From: Stieleria varia
Lineage (GTDB): Bacteria; Planctomycetota; Planctomycetia; Pirellulales; Pirellulaceae
Direction of reading: 5' to 3'
DNA length: 64,000 nt
Assembly: GCF_038443385.1 (NCBI RefSeq)
Contig: NZ_CP151726.1
Coordinates: 310,001 to 374,000 of the forward strand
Part shown: positions 18,024-29,700 of the stretch, piece after piece
How the letters are laid out: each line of letters begins with the position of its first letter
How positions within the stretch are numbered: position 1 is the stretch's first letter
Program-made: the position numbers and the translations under genes
The notes under the pieces: model-generated
Databases searched by the model: none
What the model was told of the DNA's origin: nothing
What the model saw: the letters and a program-made list of their open reading frames with translations, nothing else

Positions 18024-19083
18024 CGGGGCCTCCGATTCTGACGCTCAACATCGCCCAGGGGGCATCCTGCTGAAACCAAACCCTGGGCGCAAAGGTGGTG
18101 GAAATCGGGCCATTGCGAGTTGCGGAACCAGAAGAGAATCGTTTGGAGCTATAGGGGGCAACCGTCCGCCGTATCACATCCGTGAACCCAGGCATCCCAA
18201 GCGTCGATGATGCGATGGGAGATTCATCTGCGATGATCAATTGCAGATTCAAGTCACCTTCAGCATGCGTGCCGCTTTGTAAAGCCGCTGGATGCGACAG
18301 TGAATTGCCCGCATAGGCCTCTCCTGACGAACTCACCGAACCCAAAATCGGTGAGTAAGGATGTGCGTTCTCGATCGCATAAATGCTGATCCCAATTTCT
18401 CCGGTATCAAAAAAGAAGAACGCGGTGACGTCCGGTGGCATCGACGAGTTGTAGTAAGTGTATCTCGCATCGATGACCATCCCATCACGATACGCAAAGT
18501 TGATGAAGTTCCAGCCGCCGGGTGAAATCAGCACAAAAGGTGCAGATCGATACGTAGTGACCAGCAGTAACAGGTCGCCGTCTTTCACGCCGTTAGGCAA
18601 CGGACAACTGAGGCTGCCGACGGTGCCGGGACTGGCCACCGAGTTGACCGCACGCACTCGGGGGTAATAAGCTTGCGATGCCGAAGTCGGCGCGCTGTAG
18701 CCATCGACATGCGACTGATGCGACGGCGCGGCGATATCCAACGTCACCGAAGCGTCGCCATTGACTCCGCGAGTCAATCCGTCGATATAAGATTCGTAGG
18801 AAAGCGATTCGGAGGAACCCGTCGTGACGCTGGCTCGCGTCACATTGAAACCGTAAGACGGAGACGAATCGATCGCCGTCGCGTATCGCAGATCCGATGA
18901 GATCCGATCCTCAATGCTCCGGTCACGCGTCTCCTGCTGAGCTGACGTGTTTGGCTGCAACAATGACGTCGCAATCAACACGGTGGCCAACAACGAGACC
19001 ATCAGCACCGACGCCGCGGCCATCGCGGCGATCAACTCGATGAATGTAAAACCTGCTCGCTCCCGACCCAGTGTTGATCTCAT
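18016..19083 (-). CDS. Type II secretion/type IV pilus minor pseudopilin (GspJ/PilW-like) with extra C-terminal domain
   Basis: 355 aa, ATG at 19083, overlapping the GspH-like gene by 4 bp. The prepilin motif is ERAGFTFIELIAAMAAASVLMVSLL with Glu at +5. Beyond about residue 140 it carries an extra domain (NGVKDGDLLLLVTTYRSAPFVL, PGGWNFI, AFFFFDTGEIGISIYAIENA) not usual in GspJ. It resembles a beta-sandwich segment with a GDLLL...GW pattern seen in some tail-fibre and surface proteins; this comparison is from memory. It makes the protein about 150 residues longer than typical. Confidence 0.8.
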   Translation of the reverse strand: MRSTLGRERAGFTFIELIAAMAAASVLMVSLLATVLIATSLLQPNTSAQQETRDRSIEDRISSDLRYATAIDSSPSYGFNVTRASVTTGSSESLSYESYIDGLTRGVNGDASVTLDIAAPSHQSHVDGYSAPTSASQAYYPRVRAVNSVASPGTVGSLSCPLPNGVKDGDLLLLVTTYRSAPFVLISPGGWNFINFAYRDGMVIDARYTYYNSSMPPDVTAFFFFDTGEIGISIYAIENAHPYSPILGSVSSSGEAYAGNSLSHPAALQSGTHAEGDLNLQLIIADESPIASSTLGMPGFTDVIRRTVAPYSSKRFSSGSATRNGPISTTFAPRVWFQQDAPWAMLSVRIGGPDA

Positions 19084-19583
19084 GGAGAGGGACTCCCGCC
19101 GCTGGGAGCGGTAAAGGAAACTCCGCCAAGCCCAGGCAGGACATACAACGTCCGAGATTGTGAATCGCTGGTCAGCGTGATCGTTCCCGATTGCATGGCC
19201 GTGCTGCCGACGATCGGAGCCCCCTCCAAATCGAACGACAAGGTGTCTTGACCGTCAAAGCTGGCCGTCAATTCGATCGAATCGTCGTACTCGCTCTTAA
19301 GATCGATGGAGATCGAACTGCCAGCTTGGGTGACAGCGTCCACATCCGTGCTGGTCACCTTGTCCGTTGAGGCATCGAACACAATGGTTGTCGTACGTCC
19401 ATCATTGAGCGCGACATGACGCACGTACTCGATGGTCGATGCGATGCGGGATGCCGCAGCGCTCAACTGATTCGCCGTCAGTGTTTGAGTGAATCGGGGC
19501 GTAGCGATCGCTGCGAGCAAACCGATCACCAGCAGGCCAATGGTGACCTCCAGCAGAGTCATCCCGCGTCGGGCAGCAGACAT
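19080..19583 (-). CDS. Type II secretion/type IV pilus minor pseudopilin (GspH/FimT-like)
   Basis: 167 aa from the ATG at 19583; a GTG at 19640 would only lengthen the leader. The motif ARRGMTLLEVTIGLLVIGLLAAIATPRFTQTL is a textbook prepilin cleavage site and N-terminal helix, and the following SAAASRIASTIEYVRHVALNDGR is the GspH/FimT helix pattern. It is the first gene of a four-gene operon (H, J, I and K-like order) whose genes overlap or nearly touch. No ATPase, platform protein or major pseudopilin gene is present in the window. Confidence 0.87.
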   Translation of the reverse strand: MSAARRGMTLLEVTIGLLVIGLLAAIATPRFTQTLTANQLSAAASRIASTIEYVRHVALNDGRTTTIVFDASTDKVTSTDVDAVTQAGSSISIDLKSEYDDSIELTASFDGQDTLSFDLEGAPIVGSTAMQSGTITLTSDSQSRTLYVLPGLGGVSFTAPSGGSPSP

Positions 19584-19764
19584 GTCGTTGAAATACCTCG
19601 GCGTCGCAGTGGTCGGACCGGCTTTCGACTCACCGCTCACACGGAGAGTCGATCACCACAGTCAAACATACGTCGCTCTGTGAGGTCATCACGTCGTCAG
19701 AATGGCCAACCTATTGGCATGACCGGCACAACCCAACCGAGATCTGCAACTGAGATCTGGCTGC

Positions 19765-20742
19765 TCACCATCCCAGAACGTAGGCAAAGATCAGGGGCGC
19801 GACGATGGACGCGTCACTCTGAATCATGAACTTGGGTGTTTCCAGTGACAGTTTTTCCCAGGTGATCTTTTCGTTGGGAACGGCTCCGCTGTATCCGCCA
19901 TAGCTGGTGGTCGCATCGCTGATCTGGCAAAAGTAAGACCACAGCGGAATGTCCTCACGCAAGTCCTGACGCATCAGCGGCACCGCACAAATGGGAAAGT
20001 CGCCCGCGATGCCGCCGCCGATTTGAAAGAATCCGATCGGATGATCGGGCGAGGTTGCCTTGTACCACTCAACCAGCCGCTGCATCTGATAGGTTCCGTG
20101 AACAATCGCATTGTGATTTGGAACCGTGCCGTCGATCACGCGAGCGGCAAAGATATTGCCCAGCGTGGAGTCTTCGAAACCAGGTGTGAAGACGGGGATG
20201 CCGGCGTCCTTGGCTGCGGCCAGCCAACTGTCACTGCGTGGCACCTGATAGTGTTGCGTCAGACTTTCGTCGTCCAAGATCTCGTACATGAAATCGCAAG
20301 GCATCTTGGGGGTACCCGATGCTGCCGTCTCCGCCCATCGTCGTGTCAGGTTTCCTTCGATGTGCCGCATCACCGTCTCTGGAATGCACGTGTCGGTCAC
20401 ACGGTTGAAACCTTCGTCCAGCAAAGCCTGTTCATCCGCGGCCGACAAAGCTCGCCAGTCTTCGATGACCCGGTACTCGTTGTGGGCAAACAGATTGAAA
20501 ATGTCTTCTTCCAGGTTCGCGGCCGTGCATGTGATCGCATGGACCTTGTCCTGACGAATCATTTCCGCCAACGAAAGACCGATTTCACCCGTACTCATGG
20601 CACCGGCCAACGTGACCATCATCTTGCCGTTGGACTCGCTCAGCAAAGACCGATAGGCACGAGCCGCTGCCACGGTCTCACGGGCGTTGAAGTGACGATA
20701 GTGGTGATCCAAAAAGTCGCTGACGTTCACGGGGAAATCCAA
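19765..20742 (-). CDS. Deoxyhypusine synthase-like protein
   Basis: 325 aa from a TTG at 20742; no ATG precedes the conserved VSDFLDHHYRHFNARE region. It matches the deoxyhypusine synthase family: AGAMSTGEIGLSLAEMIRQDKV, NLEEDIFNLFAH, FFQIGGGIAGDFPICAVPLM. The C-terminal SGAVPNEKITWEKLS contains Lys297 at the place of the catalytic lysine of eukaryotic deoxyhypusine synthase (SGARPDEAVSWGK). The eukaryotic enzyme transfers the aminobutyl group of spermidine to eIF5A. Bacteria lack eIF5A, and characterised bacterial homologues work in polyamine metabolism such as homospermidine synthesis. The acceptor here is unknown. Confidence 0.9.
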   Translation of the reverse strand: MDFPVNVSDFLDHHYRHFNARETVAAARAYRSLLSESNGKMMVTLAGAMSTGEIGLSLAEMIRQDKVHAITCTAANLEEDIFNLFAHNEYRVIEDWRALSAADEQALLDEGFNRVTDTCIPETVMRHIEGNLTRRWAETAASGTPKMPCDFMYEILDDESLTQHYQVPRSDSWLAAAKDAGIPVFTPGFEDSTLGNIFAARVIDGTVPNHNAIVHGTYQMQRLVEWYKATSPDHPIGFFQIGGGIAGDFPICAVPLMRQDLREDIPLWSYFCQISDATTSYGGYSGAVPNEKITWEKLSLETPKFMIQSDASIVAPLIFAYVLGW

Positions 20743-20836
20743 GTGGGTGGGAAAGGGGGCGTTTCAGCTCGGCCACACGCATTTGATAACCATTCTATCG
20801 TCCAACGAAAACCTGGCATCGATCGGCGAAGAGGTT

Positions 20837-21280
20837 TCACCCGCCGCTGGACTCGCCTGCAGGTTGCTCGGTGGATTCACCATCGCCATCGGTTCCTACC
20901 TCGGGGCGTGCTTCAGAACTCTGCTCGTCCGAGTCAGGTGTCGCGTCAGGACTTGAGGTAGGCCCCAAGCTATGTCCCGAACTAGGCCCCAAGTCACGTC
21001 CCATTGCGGCTGGCCCCTGATTGGAGGATCCGCTGTCGTTGGCCGACGCCGACTGGGCGCCTGCTGTATTGAGTTTATTTTCCCGTGACTGACTGTCTTG
21101 CAGGGTTTTCCAAAAGACTCCACCCAGCACGATCGCAGCAATCGCGATCGCACCCACGCCGATGCCGGCGAGTTTCAGCACCGAGCTGCCACCTCCGCCG
21201 GACGCCGAAGTAGCCCCCGCAGCCTTGCCATGGGTATCGTTGGTGAGGGAATCTGTGGGGGTGCTAGAATCGTCAGCCAT
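20837..21280 (-). CDS. Small single-pass membrane protein, unknown
   Basis: 147 aa from the ATG at 21280 (MADDSSTPTDS); the frame is open to 21349. The N-terminus is short and Ser/Thr/Gly-rich. One transmembrane helix (VLKLAGIGVGAIAIAAIVLGGVF) spans about residues 35-58. The rest is a low-complexity Ser/Gly/Asp/Glu tail with short repeats (DLGPSSGHSLGPTSS). No domain is recognised. Composition suggests a membrane-anchored disordered tail. It sits between the anti-sigma gene and the deoxyhypusine synthase-like gene on the same strand. Confidence 0.6.
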   Translation of the reverse strand: MADDSSTPTDSLTNDTHGKAAGATSASGGGGSSVLKLAGIGVGAIAIAAIVLGGVFWKTLQDSQSRENKLNTAGAQSASANDSGSSNQGPAAMGRDLGPSSGHSLGPTSSPDATPDSDEQSSEARPEVGTDGDGESTEQPAGESSGG

Positions 21281-21409
21281 TTGTTCGAGTCCGTCAGTTG
21301 GGAGGGGAGAAACGCACATCGTAGCCCATCGACCATGTTGCCGCGCCACCTCGACTCAGAAACCGACGCTGGAAAGTTCACCGGTAGACGTTGTTAGCAA
21401 CCAACGATG

Positions 21410-23491
21410 TCAGCGACCAACGAATTGCCGCCAGCCGTTGGCCATTCGCTGCAAGGCGGCATTGTTCGCGGTGGGATCGTAGACCGGCAGCGGCTGACTG
21501 CTGCCTCGGTAGAAATATCGCAGTAGGTAATCCGCCATCGCGCGTGACACCACGTCGGGGGCTCGCAAGTCATCCACCAAGCCGCTGATTTGCGCGGCCA
21601 ACGGGACCTCTCCGTTCTGGGCCATCAATGCAAGCCGTTTCAGGCGATTCAGTCGGGTCGGGTCGTTCACCGACGCACCCACGGTTCGCCAAAGTCCTGC
21701 GTAGCGAGGATCTCGTGGAGAGAATGTCAGCACTCTTTCCAATACCATCGCCCGAACCATTGGTACGGGACGATTCAATAGTCGCAATGCGTTGGTGCCC
21801 GCCAGCGAAACTTGCCATCTGGCCAGCAACTCCAACGCCGGGACATCCGGGTTGCGTCCATTGGCCAACACCGCAATCTGCTCATTGACGCCACGGGCGA
21901 CATCTTTGCTTGTCGAGATCTGTCCCAGCACAACCGGTTTGATCGGGATCGAGTGAATCGGTTGGTTCACCCACCTGGGCATTCGCTTGGGTTGGGGCAT
22001 GTCCTGGATCGTTTGATTGTCAACGACCAGCATCGCTGCGTCGGTTGCTTTGCGATCATTGATCTGCACGGTCCCACCATTCACGGTGATCTCAACGCCG
22101 AGGGAGGATTGCTGCAACACCGCCGTTGCTTTGGTCTCAAAGGTCAGACTTGCAACAATTTGATTCGCGTCACGCAAACGAACGACGGTACCGATCGGAA
22201 TGTCGACCAAAGCCACCGATCCGAATTGCAGCTCCAAATCCGCAGACGCGCCGGACATTCCACCGGCCAATCGCATCGTGGTATCACCATCCATCACCAA
22301 TTGGCCTCCAGAGTCCAGCTCGGCTTCGGCGCGACACAGGGGCAACGTTTGCAGCGTCTCAGGTCCCGAACGATCGGGAACGATACCGGCCGGCTCGTTT
22401 TCCGAATGCAAGGGCAGCGTTGTCGTCGACCCTTCGCTCACTCCGCTCCATGACAGTCCACGTTGGGACGCACTCTCCGCCGGCGACGGGGGGCTCTGCT
22501 GTGCCAACAATCCCGTCACGCGTGTCCAACGCAACTCACCGATTGCGGCCAATGCGGGCGGCGCCAACACGTTCTCTGGCGCCATGGGGACGACGCGAAG
22601 GGGCGGCTGGGAATCGGCAGGATCGACCACGATCGAAGTACTGGGCACGTCCGCGCCAGGCACGTCCAGGCCACGCACGTCCAGGCTGGGATTCCGCTGC
22701 GCTGCATTGCGTGGTCCCACCATAGGATCGTTCTGCTCGGGAGCGAACGGCGGTGTGGTAGACCCATCGTCGGCCAAACGCGTGCTCGGCGAATCGTCGG
22801 GAACAACTTCACGATGATCTTGGGGGCTGGGCAGCGCATCCGTGTCGGTCTCGGGCGGAATGATTTCGGGCGAACTACCGGTTCGCGTCAACTCGCTTTC
22901 ATTGGGCAGCCGAGCGCCGTCACGCTGCCGCCAGACGAAGAACACTGCGACGGCTGCTGCCACTGCCAACAGTGCGACCGCGATCTTTCGCGTCGAGTGG
23001 GATGCACGGCGTCGTCGAGCCGGCGATGCTTTCTCCGGAGCTACAGAAATGAACTCAGTTTTCGGTAACGACTCAGGCAACGCGACGCGGTCTTGCCCGG
23101 GCGTATCGATCAAGTTTGACTCCGATGCGTTCCCGGCCAACACACTGCACATCGTCATCAGCTGCGCCGACAGCGAATCGCTCAATGAGGGCATCGCATC
23201 AACGGACTCTTCAGCGCAGCGAGTGGCCGCAATGATTTCCGACAACACGCGACGATCCGACATCGCCGCCCGATACAATTCTTCGGACTCTCCGAGCGAA
23301 AGCTTGCCATCGACAAACGCAGCGACTCTCTCCAATGGCACAATCAGAGATGTAGATTGCCCTGAATGAGCAATACTGGGATCATCCAGCACCCGTTGCA
23401 CGATCTCTCCCAACGGGCGCACTTCTCCCGTCTCCGCGAGGCTTTCTCGCAGGTGGCGGTTGATGGCGGCTAGGAGTGTTCGTCGATTCAC
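21410..23491 (-). CDS. Membrane protein with anti-sigma-like N-terminus and FecR-like domain
   Basis: 693 aa, GTG at 23491, 54 bp downstream of an ECF sigma factor gene. The N-terminal 110 residues (PLERVAAFVDGKLSLGESEELYRAAMSDRRVLSEI) look like a zinc-less anti-sigma domain. A single transmembrane helix lies near residue 175 (KIAVALLAVAAAVAVFFVW). A Pro/Asp-rich linker and a FecR-like beta domain (AEAELDSGGQLVMDGDTTMRLAGG, LELQFGSVALVDIPIGTVVRLRD, VEITVNGGTVQIND) follow. A helical C-terminal region holds HEAT-like helices. Pairing and domains suggest it holds the sigma factor at the membrane and releases it on an outside signal. Confidence 0.75.
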   Translation of the reverse strand: MNRRTLLAAINRHLRESLAETGEVRPLGEIVQRVLDDPSIAHSGQSTSLIVPLERVAAFVDGKLSLGESEELYRAAMSDRRVLSEIIAATRCAEESVDAMPSLSDSLSAQLMTMCSVLAGNASESNLIDTPGQDRVALPESLPKTEFISVAPEKASPARRRRASHSTRKIAVALLAVAAAVAVFFVWRQRDGARLPNESELTRTGSSPEIIPPETDTDALPSPQDHREVVPDDSPSTRLADDGSTTPPFAPEQNDPMVGPRNAAQRNPSLDVRGLDVPGADVPSTSIVVDPADSQPPLRVVPMAPENVLAPPALAAIGELRWTRVTGLLAQQSPPSPAESASQRGLSWSGVSEGSTTTLPLHSENEPAGIVPDRSGPETLQTLPLCRAEAELDSGGQLVMDGDTTMRLAGGMSGASADLELQFGSVALVDIPIGTVVRLRDANQIVASLTFETKATAVLQQSSLGVEITVNGGTVQINDRKATDAAMLVVDNQTIQDMPQPKRMPRWVNQPIHSIPIKPVVLGQISTSKDVARGVNEQIAVLANGRNPDVPALELLARWQVSLAGTNALRLLNRPVPMVRAMVLERVLTFSPRDPRYAGLWRTVGASVNDPTRLNRLKRLALMAQNGEVPLAAQISGLVDDLRAPDVVSRAMADYLLRYFYRGSSQPLPVYDPTANNAALQRMANGWRQFVGR

Positions 23492-23545
23492 GTATGGTTT
23501 TCTGTTGTTGATATTCGGAAAGGGAATTTTGGGCTTGCCACTGTC

Positions 23546-24169
23546 TTACAGGTTTTCCTCTTCCATCCATTGCCTTAACTTCGCTTCGGCGCGACGCAAC
23601 GTGGGTCCGATCGATCCGATCGGTATCTGCAGCGATTGGCTGATTTCGGTGTAGCTGGCCGCGTGCAAATGAAACCTCTCCACGATCTCCCGCTGCTTCT
23701 CCGGCAATCGTTCCAGGAGCACATGCAGCCGATGATTCTGTTCACGACGGATTGCTCGCTGAGACGGATCGGTGACACCCTGATCGACCGCGAGATCCAA
23801 ATCCAGCAGTTGACCGGGCGAGCCCACAGCGATCCTTCGTCGCGAAAATCCCCGCGTCGCACTTCGCGTTGCGATCACCGCCACATAGGTTCCCAACGAA
23901 GATCGTCCTTGGAATGCCCGCAGCACCGCAGCGTTGTTGCCCAGCAGAGCCGCGAACACCTCCGCTGTCGCATCATCGATCGCGGAATCGTCACCGGCTC
24001 GACCGAACGAGTGGGCGACATCGGCCACCCGTGAGCGAACCAAACGGCCGTAGCGATCGACAAAGGTCTGCCAAGCGCCGGCGTCTCCGCGCAATAGATC
24101 CTCCACCAGCAGTCGATCTGCGGCGTGGGGCGGTGTCGCGACGGTGGAGGTGACGTCGGTTTCAGGCAA
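23546..24169 (-). CDS. ECF-type RNA polymerase sigma factor
   Basis: 207 aa, apparent TTG start at 24169; no in-frame ATG precedes it. Region 2 (LLRGDAGAWQTFVDRYGRLVRSRV, DDATAEVFAALL) and region 4 (LERLPEKQREIVERFHLHAASYTEISQSLQIPIGSIGPTLRRAEAKLRQWM) of sigma-70 family ECF factors are both clear. The gene is followed after 54 bp by the membrane anti-sigma/FecR-like gene and is divergent from ligA. The target promoters are not known. Confidence 0.9.
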   Translation of the reverse strand: MPETDVTSTVATPPHAADRLLVEDLLRGDAGAWQTFVDRYGRLVRSRVADVAHSFGRAGDDSAIDDATAEVFAALLGNNAAVLRAFQGRSSLGTYVAVIATRSATRGFSRRRIAVGSPGQLLDLDLAVDQGVTDPSQRAIRREQNHRLHVLLERLPEKQREIVERFHLHAASYTEISQSLQIPIGSIGPTLRRAEAKLRQWMEEENL

Positions 24170-24303
24170 AATCCAGTTCAGTTCCCTTGGTCGGTCGAAA
24201 CAGTCGACAGATCCATCAGTGGCAGCCCGACGGCAATTTCTTACATCAATCTGAAAAGATTTTCCCAGTTTACCCCGGCAGCACTCCTCTGGGGTCTCCC
24301 TGA

Positions 24304-26448
<2,145 letters not shown>

Positions 26449-26462
26449 TATGTTGCGGGCGA

Positions 26463-26486
26463 GTCAGGCTAGAAAGCCTGACGTAC
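26463..26486. repeat. Short palindromic intergenic repeat, also at 39599-39622
   Basis: An 8-bp perfect stem, GTCAGGCT and AGCCTGAC, encloses AGAA, followed by GTAC. The same 24-base element occurs in reverse orientation at 39599-39622, with 21 of 24 bases the same. It lies 15 bp after the ligA stop; no T run follows directly, so a terminator role is doubtful. Confidence 0.7.
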
Positions 26487-26725
26487 GGATCGCATAGGGT
26501 TGTTTTTTGCGTAACGCAAGATCGAATGAACTTGGAGCCCGAATGCCGCAGGTCTCGGTAATTGTGGTACCGTTGGTGCTCATCCGTTCGGGTCACCCAC
26601 GTGGGGCGATGGGCACAATAACATATTCTGAAAATCGTCTCGGCGTTCATCACCAACTCAGCCGCTCCTGACTCATGGCTTCATCGCTCACCAAACCGCT
26701 CCTCTTCTTCGCACGTGAATGAATC

Positions 26726-29700
26726 ATGTCTGTACCCATCGTCGCCCTAATTGTCGGCATCGATCATTGGCTCAAAGAAGACCTGCACAAACTCAAAGGC
26801 GCCGTCAATGACGCCCGGTTGATGCAGCGTGTCCTGCAAGATCGCTTCGGGGCGACCGATGAAAACGTCCGCATGTTGCTCAATGAAGAGGCAACGCGAG
26901 AGGGAATCACGAAAGCCTTTCAAGAACACTTGATCGATCGAGCCAAATCTTGGAGGGACGCCAATTCTGGGGAACCGTCACCCGCGTTCGTTTTCTTTTA
27001 CGCCGGTCACGGTAGCCGAGCGACCGACCCGACGGGGACGCAACCCGATGGCAAAGACGAAACCATCGTTCCCTACGATAGCCGTGTCGGCGAGGTCTTT
27101 GACGTCAAGGACTGGGAGATCGGTGGATGGCTCGATCAACTGACTCAGTACACCGACAACGTCACCGTGATCATGGACTGCTGCAACTCCGGCAGCGGGA
27201 CTCGTGACATCGATGAACCGGGCACGGCACGGGTTTGCGAAGCCGACGAGCGTCCTCAGCCGACCGGCCGACCGATCAGCGACCAGCCCAAAACCGAATC
27301 GGTCTCTGTCGACGTGGATAACGACAACGAAATAGACGACGAGCACGCAACGACTCGTGGTTCATCAGATGATCAGCCCGCCACAGGCAGTGGATCAGGT
27401 TCGATCGATCGATACGTCGCCTTTGCCGCCTGCCGCAGCTATGAAGCGGCCAAGGAGTACACGGTCAAGAAAGAGGAGAGCAAATTCGAAGACAAACGTC
27501 GCTACAAGCAGGGCGCGTTCACTTGGCTGTTGGCCAAAGAGATGATGAAGCTGCCACCGGACGAAAAGATCACCTATCAAGAACTGTTCGAACGGGTTCG
27601 ATACCAAGTCCATCGCATGTATCGATCTCAGATGCCGCAGTGCGAAGGCGACCGCAATCGGCTGCTCTTCGGCGGCGTCCGCGTCACCCGTGACCCCATG
27701 GTGACCGTCATCGAATCGGGCAAGAACGGTATTTGGATCGACGTGGGTGCCGCCCACGGTTATAGCGTGGGTGCAAAGTTCAACGTCTACCCAGAGAACA
27801 CGCGAACGGTTGACGCAAATACTCTTCCGATCGCGACCATGACGGTGGCGGCGACCCAAGCCGTTCGCAGTCTGTGCACCAGCGACGATGACCGCCAGAT
27901 TCCGGAACTCTCTCGCGCAGTCATCATCGGATCGCCATCGTCGCTGTCCCCCAGCAACGTGTTCATCGAGGCCGACGATGAATTCGTGCAATCGGAGATC
28001 ACCGATCGCTTGGCTCAGCAGGACATCGCGGGTTACATCACGATCACTGACGACAAAGACAACTCGGACTTTCGCATCGGTGTGTCCAAAGACGGCGACA
28101 ACGTCACCCTGCGTGATCGAGCCGGCAAGCTCTTGGTCACGCCGACCAGTGTCGACGAACTGGATCTGTTGGCCGCTGATCTGTCAGGTCTGTGCCGCTA
28201 TCACAATGTGTTGCAACTGGAGAACCGTTCCACCGAGACCCATTTGCAAGGCAAGGTCACCGTCGAGATCCATGCGATCGACGACGACCCCACTGCGATC
28301 GTGCCCAATGCGACCATGGGCGCGGAGGACGACAAGAACAACGGACGTCGCGTGCTGGGCATCAAGCCCATCGAAAAGACCGTCGACGGGATACCCATCG
28401 TTCCGATCGATGCCCCCATCGCGATCGGCATCACCAATCACTCCGATGAACCGCTGTACTGTGAAGTCATCAGTTTTGGCTACGACTATGCCATCGTTCC
28501 GTTGATCAGTTTGACCAGCGGCGGATCACTCAAGCGTGTCATGCCCGGCGGAACCATCTGGCTGGGGCGAGACGAAAATGGACTGAAACTCAAGTTCCGC
28601 TGGCCCAAGGACCCTGACGCCAAGAAATACTTTGTCGAGGGTCGCGAGTTTCTCAAGGTCATCGCGACCAAGGATGAACCCAACTACCTGATGCTGCAAC
28701 AAAACGGACTCAGAGTTCCCTACCAGAAGGAAGAAGGCACACGAGCCAGCGGCGGTTCTGATCTTGATCAACTGTTCAATCAAGCCATGGCGGGTTCTCG
28801 GGCGCTCGGCCTGGAAGCGGAAAAGACGATCAAGCACGACTGGACCACGAGCGACCTGGAGTATTTGATCGTTCGACCGGATGACCAACGCAGTCAATCC
28901 ATCCCGGCAGGCAAGAGTACGGACCTGGATCAGTTTGACATCACCGTCACAACACCCAAGAGCCTGTCCTGTGAAATCAAAGTCCTGACCGAGCAGGAGA
29001 CCACACGATCGACGCAAGCGGAATCGATTAGTCGCCCGACCGCAATGGTGTGGAACACCGACACCCTCATGCCGGTCACCGTGACCACCCGCAGCAGCAC
29101 CGCTCCCGAGGGCGTCGCCATCGAGATCAACGCGGACGCGTCGGACTTGGACTCGCTGTCACCCGATTCGCCGCTGACGTTGGAACTCAACGGAGAGGAA
29201 GACACAGAGGGCACACTGATGGCCGTCGCATGGGATGGCCAAACAGCCATCCCCGTTGCGGTTTCGAAAGATAATCGACTGGAGATCTCGTGGTTGCCAC
29301 ATACCGCGGTGCCCGCGGCAGGCTCTGCCGATCAAGATGAGTCCCAGGAAACCACTCGCAGTTTGCTGCGGACGATCAAATTGTATTTGTTCCGGAGTGT
29401 CAAAATCCCGTCGCCTGAACTAGGACTCCATCATGTTCGATTCGTCCCGACCGAGCGAGTTGCAACGGAGCCCTTGAGGACTCAAGAACGCACCGAGTCG
29501 ATCTCCTCAGGGGAGGTTCGCTATCGCCCCGTCACTGCCCAGCAGCCACAGTCGGGGCAACGCGTTGCTGTTCTGGTTCACGGTTTTGCATCTGACAGCA
29601 AGACAATCCTGACAGAGCTATCTATTCTGATTGGTCCCCAGTTGTCTCGGTACGATCACGTGTTGGCATTCGATTACGAAAGCTACAACACGCCAATTTC

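Noticed and set aside
20023-20961. Plus-strand ORF of 312 codons
   Set aside because: Antisense to the deoxyhypusine synthase-like gene.
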